Positions 37,023 to 46,866 of a stretch of 64,000 nucleotides of DNA are shown here, one piece after another. Under the pieces are notes generated by a model. That model searched no databases. It saw only the letters and a list, made by a program, of their open reading frames with translations, and was not told the origin of the DNA. Source of the DNA: Streptoalloteichus tenebrarius (GTDB lineage Bacteria > Actinomycetota > Actinomycetes > Mycobacteriales > Pseudonocardiaceae). Each line of letters opens with the position of its first letter. The first letter of the stretch is position 1. The DNA lies in contig NZ_JAMTCP010000019.1 in assembly GCF_024171885.1 (NCBI RefSeq), positions 1 to 64,000 on the forward strand, written 5' to 3'. The position numbers and the translations under genes were made by a program.

Positions 37023-37795
37023 CCACGCGGATCGGGCAGTGGACGCCGGTTGAGCTGTCCACTGTGGAGTTCGAGGTGTGCTGGGAGCGGCTGGGGCTCG
37101 GCGACCTGCCGTACGTGCTCGACCTGCCCAGCCCCGGCCGCACCCACGAGGAGCGCCGCGAGATCGTCGAGGGGGTCCTGGCCAGCCTGCGGGCCAGGGA
37201 CCTCGCCGACGACCTGGGGCCGCACCCGGACCTGAGGGACCAGCTCGACCTGCTCGCCCACTGCTCGTGGGCGGTGGACTCGCGGCTGATCTCCGACCGC
37301 GTGGTGCGGGCCAGGGGCGCGGCGGCCGGGAACCGGGGGGTCGTCGCGGTCATCGACGGCGAGACGGTGGTCCTGCGGTCGATGCCCGACCACGCCGTGG
37401 TGACCGAGATGGTCGGGCTGGCGGGGCAGGCCCCGGTCAACAGGGCCGCGTCGGTGAGCGTGCGCGCGGCGGCGCTCGACGCGGCCGCGGTGGACGGCAG
37501 GGACCCGGAGTCCCTGGCCCGCCGCCTGGTCGAGGAGGGGGAGCGCCCCGAGGACGCCCGCAGGCTGGCGCGCATGCTCGACGGTGTCGTCCACCGTGGA
37601 CAGTTCAGCGTCGTCGCCTCGGACGGGACGGGCCGGAAGCGGCCCGGTCCCTGGGTGGTCGGCTTCCACGACAACGCGGAGGGCCGGTTCCTCCAGTTGC
37701 GGCGCAACGGGTGGGTGACCGTGACGCCGCTGAGCACGCAGCAGCTCCTCGGGCACGTCCGCGAACTGTTGGCCAGCACCCGCGACGTGCTCTGA
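37019..37795 (+). CDS. espG: ESX secretion-associated chaperone EspG
   Basis: 258 residues of EspG family character: N-terminal VELSTVEFEVCWERLGLGDLP, middle SRLISDRVVRARGAAAGNRG, and C-terminal RGQFSVVASDGTG ... RLQLRRNGWVTVTPLS-like strands. EspG binds PE/PPE substrates in the cytoplasm and delivers them to the type VII channel. GTG at 37019 overlaps the PPE-like stop as GTGA, so chaperone and cargo are co-translated. No EccC, EccD or other core ESX gene is within this window, so the channel must be elsewhere. Confidence 0.85.
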   Translation: MTTRIGQWTPVELSTVEFEVCWERLGLGDLPYVLDLPSPGRTHEERREIVEGVLASLRARDLADDLGPHPDLRDQLDLLAHCSWAVDSRLISDRVVRARGAAAGNRGVVAVIDGETVVLRSMPDHAVVTEMVGLAGQAPVNRAASVSVRAAALDAAAVDGRDPESLARRLVEEGERPEDARRLARMLDGVVHRGQFSVVASDGTGRKRPGPWVVGFHDNAEGRFLQLRRNGWVTVTPLSTQQLLGHVRELLASTRDVL

Positions 37796-37804
37796 CCTTC
37801 GCTC

Positions 37805-37845
37805 GCGCCGGCCGGCCACCGCCTCCGAGGGTGGCCGGCCGGCGC
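37805..37845 (+). terminator. Terminator of the type VII-type cluster
   Basis: Perfect 16-bp stem GCGCCGGCCGGCCACC / GGTGGCCGGCCGGCGC, 9-nt loop, followed by TTTCGG; 10 bp past the espG stop. Confidence 0.85.
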
Positions 37846-38112
37846 TTTCGGCTCTGTTGAGGGGAAATCGGCGCGAGAACGCGGGCATGGCTCGTCGCCG
37901 TGACCACGGTTCCGGTCACCCTGACCATGACGTCGCGCGGGCAGCATGACGGCGAGAAGGTGGCTCCCCCATCGCCCTCTCCCACCACCACGGCGGTGGT
38001 TCCTCCCCCGAGCCGCGAGATCCCCGAGAACGCGGCCTTGGCCAGGCAGCGCCGGGGGGCGGGCCGGCCACCGGGGCGCGCTCCACCTGCGCGCCGGTGA
38101 TCCCGGGCCGCG

Positions 38113-38310
38113 GTGCTGAAGAACGCCCTCGGTGGCGGCATCACTCGGACGACGTGCCTCCACGAGAAGGAGGTCCGCGCCGACGCCCAGGTGATCACCG
38201 ACGTCCCCGACGCGCCCAACCAGGTCGTCGTCCTGGAGGCCGTGCCCTTCGGGCACCCGAAGAACCATCCGCGAACGGTCGCCGCCCCCGGTGGTCGCAG
38301 CTCGTCGTGA
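38113..38310 (+). pseudogene. Possible gene remnant or small unknown ORF
   Basis: 65 codons starting GTG, MLKNALGGGITRTTCLHEKE, with VLEAVPFGHPKN later; third codon positions are almost all G/C until about codon 50, then the frame decays. No ribosome site, no recognised family. Listed because coding bias argues against random sequence. Confidence 0.25.
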
Positions 38311-38365
38311 AGATGTACGCCGCGTTCTTTTTGGAGGCGACGGCGAACGGGCGCTGAGACGGGTC

Positions 38366-38402
38366 GGCGCGATGCCCCGCTCCCCCGGCGGGACATCGCG
38401 CC
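38366..38402 (-). terminator. Terminator of sdhCAB
   Basis: Stem GGCGCGATG / CATCGCGCC extended by CCCGC / GCGGG after one mismatch, 14 bp beyond the sdhB stop. Confidence 0.7.
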
Positions 38403-38416
38403 AACGCTCTCCTCGG

Positions 38417-39171
38417 CTACCGGGGTTCGTGCGCCCCGGTCACGGTCGCGCGGAGCACGTCCCGGTTGAGTCGGGCGATCGATTCGAGGGGGATGCCCTT
38501 CGGGCAGGCCACGGCGCACTCACCCGTGTTCGTGCAGCCGCCGAAGTCGAGGGCGTCGTGGGCGGCGACCATCTCGACGGCCCGGCTGTAGCGCTCGGGC
38601 TGGCCCTGGGGGAGCAGACCGAGGTGGGTGGCCTTGGCCGCCGTGAACAGCATCCCGGAGCCGTTGGGGCAGGCGGCGACGCACGCGCCGCAGCCGATGC
38701 AGGCCGCGGCCTCGAACGCCTTGTCCGCGTCGGGCTTGGGCACCGGGATGGCGTGGGCGTCCGGTGCGCTGCCGGTGGGCGCGGTGATGTAGCCGCCGGC
38801 CTCGATGATGCGGTCGAACGCGCCGCGGTCGACGACCAGGTCCTTGATGACCGGGAACGCCCGCGCCCGCCACGGCTCGATGACGACGACGTCGCCGTCG
38901 GCGAAGTGCCGCATGTGGAGCTGGCAGGTGGTGGTGGCCCGCTCGGGGCCGTGCGCCACCCCGTTGATCATCATGCCGCACATGCCGCAGATGCCCTCGC
39001 GGCAGTCGTGGTCGAAGGCGATCGGCTCCTCGCCCTCCATGATCAGTCGTTCGTTGAGGACGTCGAGCATCTCCAGGAACGACATGTCCGGGCTGACGTC
39101 GTCGACCGCGTAGTCGACCAGGCGCCCGTCCTCGTCCGGCCCGGCCTGCCGCCAGACCCGCAGGGTCAGTC

Positions 39172-39175
<4 letters not shown>
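38417..39175 (-). CDS. sdhB: Succinate dehydrogenase/fumarate reductase iron-sulfur subunit
   Basis: 252 residues. The 2Fe-2S ligands are in [18 protein letters not shown] with a further Cys in TTTCQLHM; 4Fe-4S and 3Fe-4S ligands are in [17 protein letters not shown] and [18 protein letters not shown]. It passes electrons from the flavin subunit to the quinone site. GTG at 39175 overlaps the sdhA stop as GTGA. Last gene of the operon, followed by a hairpin. Confidence 0.95.
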
Positions 39176-41105
<1,930 letters not shown>

Positions 41106-41106
<1 letters not shown>

Positions 41107-41879
41107 CACTTCACCAATCCCGTCAGGACGGAGAACGGCACGGCCAGGAACCCGGCGCAGATCAGGACGGCGACGCCGAGCGCGATCCCCTTGAGGACGC
41201 GCTGCCGTCGGGCGTTGGAGGCGCCGAGGCTCTGCAACGCGCTCCACAGGCCGTGCCGGATGTGGAAGCCGAGGGTCACGATGGCCACGGTGTAGGCCAG
41301 GGTCACGTACCAGTGCCGGAAGTCGGCCGTGACGTTGCGGTAGGGGTGCTCCAGGTCGCCGACCGGGTTGAGCCAGCCCGCCGTGAGGTCCATGAGGTGG
41401 TAGACGAGGAACAACGCGATGATCACGCCGCCCCAGCGCATGGTGCGGGCGGCGTAGCTGCCCCGCACCGGCCCGCGGCGCTGGTAACGCGCGGGGCGCG
41501 CGGCCGCCGCCCTCCTGGCGAGCTGGATCGCGGCGGTCATGTGCAGGACCAGGCACAGGAGCAGGCCGACGCGGGCGATCCACACGAACCCGCCGTAGCC
41601 CAGCAGGCCCTCACCGATGCCCCGCAGCCACCTGGGGTGCTCGTTGAACGCCTCCGGTCCGAAGAGGACCTTGAGGTTGCCGGCCATGTGCCCGACGACG
41701 AACAGGAACATGGCCCCGCCGGTCACGGCCATGACGGCCTTCTTGCCGACGGTGGAGGCCCAGAGCCGGCCGATCGTCGTCCTCGGCGCCCTCGTCGTCC
41801 TCGGCGCCCTCGGCGGCCGAGGGACCACCGGCGGGGCGTCCTGGCCCGACCGGGTGAGCCGTGTGCTGGCAGTTACCAC
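41106..41879 (-). CDS. sdhC: Succinate dehydrogenase cytochrome b subunit
   Basis: 257 residues: an N-terminal Arg/Pro/Thr-rich extension ([11 protein letters not shown]), then five transmembrane helices with histidines suitable for two b haems ([61 protein letters not shown]). A fused single-chain anchor explains the lack of sdhD. GTG at 41879 is chosen over upstream in-frame sequence, which would run into the divergent lysR operator and gene. Confidence 0.92.
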
Positions 41880-41904
41880 GCCGGCGACGGTAGGAGCGGG
41901 TCTG

Positions 41905-41934
41905 ACGAGTCGTCCAATACATCGTTCGACTCGT
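41905..41934. promoter_or_regulatory. Inverted repeat in the sdhC-lysR intergenic region
   Basis: Perfect 8-bp arms ACGAGTCG / CGACTCGT with a 14-bp spacer, centred between the divergent starts. Candidate binding site for the adjacent LysR-type regulator. Confidence 0.5.
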
Positions 41935-41936
41935 GG

Positions 41937-41955
41937 CGATAGCCCTACGCTATCG
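41937..41955. promoter_or_regulatory. LysR-type operator (CGATAG-N7-CTATCG)
   Basis: Perfect 6-bp arms with the T-N11-A pattern usual for LysR-family boxes, ending 2 bp before the lysR GTG. Its position fits autorepression of lysR. Confidence 0.6.
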
Positions 41956-41957
41956 AC

Positions 41958-42908
41958 GTGACGTTGCAGCAGCTCGTGTACTTCCTGGCGGTCGCCGAGA
42001 CGCGGCACTTCACGCGGGCCGCCGAGCTGGCGCACGTGGCGCAGCCCTCACTGAGCAAGCAGATCCGGAGCCTGGAGGCGGAGCTGGGCACGGCGCTGTT
42101 CACCCGCGCGAGGGGCAACATCGGGCTCACTCCGGCGGGTGAGGCGCTGCTGCCGTTGGCCAAGCGGATCCTCGCCGACGTGGAGACCGCGCGGCTGGAG
42201 GTGCAGGAGCTGGTGGGGCTGCGGCGCGGCCGGGTGCGGGTGGGGGCGACGCCGAGCCTGTGCCTGAGCCTGCTGCCGGACGTGCTGCGCCGGTTCCACG
42301 ACACCTACCCCGGCATCCACCTGCTGGTCGAGGAGAGCGGCTCGCAGGACCTGGTGCGCGAGCTGACCAGGGGCCAGCTCGACCTGGCGCTGATCATCGT
42401 GCCGCCGGAGGGGGCCGACCCGGCGCTGACCGCGCTGCCGATCCTGCACGAGGACCTGGTGGTCGCCTCCTCGGCGGACGACCCGCCGCCCACCCACCGG
42501 CACCACCTGCGGATCGCCGAGCTGGCCCACCGCCCGCTGGTGATGTTCCGCCCCGGCTACGACCTGCGGGAGGCGACGCTGTCGGCGTGCGGGGCGGCCG
42601 GGGTGAGCCCCCGGTTCGCGGTGGAGGGCGGGGAGCTGAACGCCGTCCTCCGGTTCGTGGAGGCGGGACTGGGGGTGGCGATCGTGCCGAGCATGGTGCT
42701 GCGGGGACGCCCCCAGTTGCGGGGCACGCCGCTGGCCCCGCCCGGGATCAGCCGGACCATCGCGCTCGCCCACCGGACGGACGTGAGCCTGCCCCACGCC
42801 GCGCGCGCCCTCCGCGCGACGCTGCTGTCGTACGTGACGCGGTCGGCAGACCTGCACCGGCTCGCGCCGGGCGTGCTGCCGCTGCCCGCGCCCGGCGAGC
42901 CCGGCTGA
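41958..42908 (+). CDS. LysR-family transcriptional regulator
   Basis: 316 residues. The N-terminal winged HTH is canonical (LQQLVYFLAVAETRHFTRAA, HVAQPSLSKQIRSLEAELG), followed by a linker helix and a two-lobed effector domain (VGATPSLCLSLLPDVLRRFH, GELNAVLRFVEAGLGVAIVP). It is divergent from sdhCAB with 78 bp between starts and two palindromes in between, so control of sdhCAB and itself is likely. The effector is unknown; a C4-acid or redox-linked ligand is speculative. GTG start at 41958. Confidence 0.93.
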   Translation: MTLQQLVYFLAVAETRHFTRAAELAHVAQPSLSKQIRSLEAELGTALFTRARGNIGLTPAGEALLPLAKRILADVETARLEVQELVGLRRGRVRVGATPSLCLSLLPDVLRRFHDTYPGIHLLVEESGSQDLVRELTRGQLDLALIIVPPEGADPALTALPILHEDLVVASSADDPPPTHRHHLRIAELAHRPLVMFRPGYDLREATLSACGAAGVSPRFAVEGGELNAVLRFVEAGLGVAIVPSMVLRGRPQLRGTPLAPPGISRTIALAHRTDVSLPHAARALRATLLSYVTRSADLHRLAPGVLPLPAPGEPG

Positions 42909-42921
42909 GCGCGCGCGGCGG

Positions 42922-43125
42922 TCACCGCTGGTCGCGGCCCTCGTCGGGTCGGGGTCGCTCCTCGGTCGGCGGCGCGGGCGCGAAGGTCTCGGCGTTGTCG
43001 CGCCCCGGGGTGGGCACGCCCGGGTCCACGACCTTCTTCGCCTTCTCCTTCAGCTTCTCCAGCGGCGACCGCTCGTCCTCCGCCGGCCTGCCCTCGGGTT
43101 CGGTGTTCACCGGCTCCGCCTCCAT
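42922..43125 (-). CDS. Small acidic/basic low-complexity protein
   Basis: 67 residues with one probable helix (RSPLEKLKEKAKKVVDPGVP) between disordered charged ends. No family recognised and no good ribosome site before ATG at 43125, so it is tentative. It lies between the convergent lysR gene and rnpB. Confidence 0.4.
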   Translation of the reverse strand: MEAEPVNTEPEGRPAEDERSPLEKLKEKAKKVVDPGVPTPGRDNAETFAPAPPTEERPRPDEGRDQR

Positions 43126-43273
43126 CACGTCGGGGTGGTCCGGGACGGGAGTACCCGGTTCCGACCTTCGTGACGCCTGGCGGGGCGGCGTCCGACAAGC
43201 CCGACGGAGCACGACAGAGCCAAATGGAGCACGGAGAGGGCGTGGCGGAGCCCGGAGAGGGCGTGGAAGGGGG

Positions 43274-43690
43274 CGGACGAGCTGGCCTGTAAGCCGGATT
43301 CTGTTCCCGGGGGCCTTGCGGCGCTCCCGTTCGGCGACCATCCATCTAGGCCTGCCGTCGCCGGCAGGCTCGTGCGGCCTACCCGCAGGCATCGGGCGGG
43401 CAACCCTCGAACGCCTGCGCAGGCACCACGTGTGGCGCCCTCTTGGCCTTGCTCCGGGTGGGGTTTACCGAGCCACCCCGGTCACCCGGGGTGCTGGTGG
43501 TCTCTTACACCACCCTTTCACCCTTACCCGGCGGCTGCCGGGCGGTCTGCTTTCTGTGGCACTGTCCCGCGGGTCACCCCGGGTTGCCGTTAGCAACCAC
43601 CCTGCCCTGTGGAGTCCGGACTTTCCTCGGCGACGCCCCGTGCCTCGTGGAGGACGGGACGCCGACGCGGTCGCCCGGCCAGCTCGTCCG
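43274..43690 (-). ncRNA. rnpB: RNase P RNA (class A)
   Basis: The ends pair as the P1 helix (CGGACGAGCTGGCC at the 5' end on the minus strand, GGCCAGCTCGTCCG at the 3' end). Conserved core blocks are present: GAGGAAAGTCCGGACTCCAC near the 5' end, the P4-strand region GGGTGAAAGGGTG, and AGAATCCGGCTTACAGGCC at the 3' end. About 417 nt, usual for actinobacteria. It is the ribozyme that matures tRNA 5' ends. Coordinates follow P1 pairing and may be off by a few bases. Confidence 0.95.
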
Positions 43691-43748
43691 CTCGACAGAT
43701 CCTAACGCCGCGGCGCCCCCGGTCCTTCCCCGGCGTCCCCCGCCCGGC

Positions 43749-44882
43749 TCAGCGCAGGTGGGAGGTGTCGTTGACCAGGCGGACCGAGGCGTTGCCGTCG
43801 GGGTAGAACTCGGCGACCGACAGGGACGCCAGGTCCAGGTGCAGCCGGTAGAGCAGCGACGGGCCCACGTCGAGGGCCATCCGCAGCACCGACTTGATCG
43901 GCGTGACGTGGCTCACCACGACCACGGTCGCCGCGCCGTGCGCGGCGATCAGCTCGTCCCTGGCCCGCCGCACCCTGCGGTGCACCTGGTCGAAGCTCTC
44001 GCCGCCCGGCGTGGGCACGCCAGGGTCGGACAGCCACCGGCGGTGCAGCTCAGGGTCGCGCTCGGCGGCCTCGGCGAAGGTCAGCCCCTCCCACGCGCCG
44101 AAGTCCGTCTCGACCAGGCCGTCGTGCGTCACCGGCTCGACGCCGAGCGCCTCGGCGACGGCCTGCGCGGTCTGCCTGGTCCTGAGCAGCGGCGAGGACA
44201 CCACGGCCGCCACGTCGCCGAAGGCGGCCAGCCGCTTGGCCGCGGCCGCCGCCTGCTGCTCCCCCAGCGCGGTCAGCGGGATGTCCCCGCGCCCGGAGTA
44301 GCGGCGCTGGGCGGACACCTCGGTCTGCCCGTGCCGCAGCAGGAGGAACCGGGTGGGCTCGCCCAGGGCCCCGGACCACGCGCCCGGCGGGGCCGTCACC
44401 GCGGCGCGCGCCACGACCGGCTCGACGGGGGCGTCCGCCGAGGCGGCGGGCTCGGGCGTGGCGAGGCGGTCGCCGACGCCCGCCTGCGCGTCCATCGCCT
44501 CGTTGGCGAGCCGGTCGGCGTGGGCGTTGCGGGAGCGCGGCACCCAGGTGAACCGCACGGCCGACAGCGAGCCCACCAGGCGCGTGCCCTCGCTGACCAG
44601 CGGCTGGAGGTGCTCCTGGCGCACCTTCCACCGGCCACACATCTGCTCGACGACGAGCTTGGAGTCCATCCGGACCTCGACCTCGTCGGCGCCCAGCTCG
44701 ACGGCCGCCCGCAGCCCGGCGAGCAGGCCCTCGTACTCGGCCACGTTGTTGGTGGTGACGCCGAGCCCGCCGGAGCGTTCCGCCAGCACCTCGCCGGTCA
44801 GCGCGTCCCTGACCACGGCGCCGTAGCCGGCGGGCCCCGGGTTGCCCCGCGAGCCGCCGTCGGCCTCGACGACCACCTTCAC
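43749..44882 (-). CDS. Bifunctional RNase H / histidine phosphatase
   Basis: 377 residues. Residues 1-135 are an RNase HI domain with the acidic catalytic set (VVVEADGGSRGNPGPAGYGA; NNVAEYEGLLAGL; VEVRMDSKLVVEQM; RNAHADRLANEAM). Residues 170-377 are a histidine (acid) phosphatase (FLLLRHGQTEVSAQRRYSGR with the RHG motif, and VVVVSHVTPIKSVLRMAL). The mycobacterial orthologue (Rv2228c) degrades RNA in RNA-DNA hybrids and has an alpha-ribazole-phosphatase-like domain, which links to the nearby cobC/cobD genes. GTG at 44882 overlaps the zinc-ribbon stop as GTGA. Confidence 0.94.
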   Translation of the reverse strand: MKVVVEADGGSRGNPGPAGYGAVVRDALTGEVLAERSGGLGVTTNNVAEYEGLLAGLRAAVELGADEVEVRMDSKLVVEQMCGRWKVRQEHLQPLVSEGTRLVGSLSAVRFTWVPRSRNAHADRLANEAMDAQAGVGDRLATPEPAASADAPVEPVVARAAVTAPPGAWSGALGEPTRFLLLRHGQTEVSAQRRYSGRGDIPLTALGEQQAAAAAKRLAAFGDVAAVVSSPLLRTRQTAQAVAEALGVEPVTHDGLVETDFGAWEGLTFAEAAERDPELHRRWLSDPGVPTPGGESFDQVHRRVRRARDELIAAHGAATVVVVSHVTPIKSVLRMALDVGPSLLYRLHLDLASLSVAEFYPDGNASVRLVNDTSHLR

Positions 44883-45616
44883 AGGCCGGACTCCCCGGTG
44901 CGCACGAGGATCGCGCCGCACTCCGAGCACCGGACGACCTCGTCGGCGGCCGCCGTGCGCACCTCGCCCAGCACGGTGCGGTCCAGTTCGAGCTGGCACG
45001 CGCCGCAGCGACGCGACCGCAGCAGCCCCGCGCCCGTGCCCTTCTGCGCGCGGATGCGCTCGTAGAGGGCGACCAGGTCCTCGGGCAGCTCGGCGACCAG
45101 GCCCTTGCGCTCGGCGGCGCGCCGCGTCTCGATCACGTCGAGGTCGGCGACGGCCTCGTCCCTGCGGCCCTGGGCCTCGCCGAGCTTCTCCTCGGCGGCG
45201 GCCAGCTCCTCGCGGCGGTGCGCGACCTCCCGCTCGACCGCCTCGCGGCGCTCCATGACCTCCAGCAGCTCGTCCTCCAGCACGCCGCGCCGGCGGGCCA
45301 GGCTCTCCAGCTCGTGCTGGAGGTCGACGACCTGCTTGGCGCCGACGGAGCCGCCGTCGATCAGCTTGCGGTCACGCTCCTCGCGCGCCCGGAGCTGCTC
45401 GATCTCGGTCTCCAGCCGGCGGGCGTCCCGGTCCAGGTCGCCGTGGGTGGTCTCGACCGCGACCACGGCGTCCCGCCGCGCGCGCACGTCACGCTCCAGC
45501 TCGGCGATCTCGGCGAGCTCCGGCATGGTGCGGCGACGGTGCGCGACGCGGTTCAGCTCGGCGTCGACCTTGGCCAGGTCGAGCAGCCGACGCTGGGCGG
45601 CGGGCTGGGCTTTCAC
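44879..45616 (-). CDS. C4-type zinc ribbon / coiled-coil protein
   Basis: 245 residues. A long antiparallel coiled coil (about 10-180; TEIEQLRAREERDRKLIDGG, LESLARRRGVLEDELLEVME) is followed by a zinc ribbon with paired cysteines in SRRCGACQLELDR and VVRCSECGAILVR. Orthologues (Rv2229c type) are conserved in actinobacteria between Nif3 and RNase H; the function is unresolved, with nucleic-acid binding presumed. GTGA overlaps at both ends tie it into the operon. Confidence 0.9.
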   Translation of the reverse strand: MKAQPAAQRRLLDLAKVDAELNRVAHRRRTMPELAEIAELERDVRARRDAVVAVETTHGDLDRDARRLETEIEQLRAREERDRKLIDGGSVGAKQVVDLQHELESLARRRGVLEDELLEVMERREAVEREVAHRREELAAAEEKLGEAQGRRDEAVADLDVIETRRAAERKGLVAELPEDLVALYERIRAQKGTGAGLLRSRRCGACQLELDRTVLGEVRTAAADEVVRCSECGAILVRTGESGL

Positions 45617-46866
45617 GCGGGCGTCCTCCCGGTCGGGGTGGTCGTCGCACCGATCGTCCACGGGTCGGTGCGGCGGGTGGAAACGAGGACCTCGACCGTA
45701 CCGCCGAGCGCGGCGCGCACGACGTCGGCCGCCTGCGCGCACCAGGGCCACTCGCTGGCCCAGTGCGCGACGTCGACGAGGGCGGGCACGCGCGCGCCGG
45801 GCACGTCGGCGCGGGCGAGGTGTTCCCCCGCCGGGTGATGGCGGAGGTCGGCGGTGACGTAGGCGTCGACGCCGAGCGCGGTGGCGCGGTCCAGGTAGGA
45901 GTCGCCGGCCCCTCCGCACACCGCGACCGTCCGAATCGGACGGTCCGGGTCGCCGGCCGCCCGCACGCCCCACGCGGTCGGCGGCAGCGCGTCGGCGACC
46001 CGCCGCACGAACGCCGACAGCGGCTCGGCCTCCGGCAGCTCGCCGACGCGGCCGAGGCCCCTGCTCGACGGCAGGTCGGCCATCTCGTGCAGGTCGAAGG
46101 CGGGCTCCTCGTACGGGTGGGCCGCGCGCAGGGCCTCGATCACCGCGCGACGGAGGCGCCGGGGCAGCACGGTCTCGATGCGCGTCTCCGGCTCGCGGTG
46201 CACCTCGCCGACCCGACCGAGCGCGGGCTCCGAGCCGCGCAGCGGGCGGTACTGGCCGGTGCCGTCGACGAGCCAGGCGGCGTCGCTGTAGTCCCCGACG
46301 TGGCCGGCCCCGGCCTCGGCCAGCGCGGCGAGCACGCGCTCGGCGTGGGCGAGGGGCACGGTCGTGCTCAACGCGTCGAGCGGGTCGGCCGGGCGCGGGT
46401 CGAGCGGGCCGGTCACGGTGAGGCCGAGCGCCTCGGCGAGCGCGTCGGAGACGCCGGGGTCGGCGGAGTCGGCGTTGGTGTGCGCGGTGAACAGGGCGAC
46501 ACCCGCCCGCACGAGCCGGTGGACCACCCGCCCCTTGGCGGTGTTGGCGGGGACCGCGGTGACGCCCCGCAGCATCAGGGGGTGGTGGGAGACCAGGAGC
46601 TGCGCGCCCCATTCGACTGCCTCGTCCACTGTGGACTCGACAGGGTCGACGCAGAACAGCACCCTCCGCACCGGCTCGTCCGGGTCGCCGCAGACCAGGC
46701 CGACCGCGTCCCAGGACTCGGCGAGCGCCGGCGGGTAGGCGGCCTCCAGGGCGGCGACGACGTCGGCGACGCGGGCGCCCCCGCGCGGGTCGCCATCGCC
46801 GAGAACGTGCTCACCGCCGGCTTCTGCCGTTCGCCCGCCACCGGACTCGACGGTTCGCTCACTCAC
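45613..46866 (-). CDS. Nif3-like dinuclear metal-centre protein
   Basis: 417 residues. Two Nif3 halves carry metal ligands in LLVSHHPLMLRGVTAV, LFTAHTNADSADPGVSDALA, YVTADLRHHPAGEHLARADV and LVDVAHWASEWPW, flanking an inserted PII-like domain (about 150-260; RAAHPYEEPAFDLHEMAD). The family (YbgI/YqfO; Rv2230c) binds two metals; proposed to be a GTP cyclohydrolase I type 2, but the role is unproven. GTG at 46866 overlaps the cobC stop as GTGA. The N-terminal 35 residues look like a non-conserved extension, so a later start is possible. Confidence 0.9.
   Translation of the reverse strand: MSERTVESGGGRTAEAGGEHVLGDGDPRGGARVADVVAALEAAYPPALAESWDAVGLVCGDPDEPVRRVLFCVDPVESTVDEAVEWGAQLLVSHHPLMLRGVTAVPANTAKGRVVHRLVRAGVALFTAHTNADSADPGVSDALAEALGLTVTGPLDPRPADPLDALSTTVPLAHAERVLAALAEAGAGHVGDYSDAAWLVDGTGQYRPLRGSEPALGRVGEVHREPETRIETVLPRRLRRAVIEALRAAHPYEEPAFDLHEMADLPSSRGLGRVGELPEAEPLSAFVRRVADALPPTAWGVRAAGDPDRPIRTVAVCGGAGDSYLDRATALGVDAYVTADLRHHPAGEHLARADVPGARVPALVDVAHWASEWPWCAQAADVVRAALGGTVEVLVSTRRTDPWTIGATTTPTGRTPA

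Larger units (their letters stand above)
37796..38416. other. Intergenic region between espG and sdhB
   Basis: 621 bp, with terminators at both ends. A 65-codon plus-strand frame (38113-38310, start GTG) has strongly GC-biased third positions over its first 50 codons, and a short high-GC3 segment in another plus frame (about 38302-38357) follows. They may be remnants of one broken gene; no family was recognised. Confidence 0.4.

Noticed and set aside
37900..38100. Short plus-strand Pro-rich frame
   Set aside because: No ribosome site and no coding bias; probably chance open sequence.
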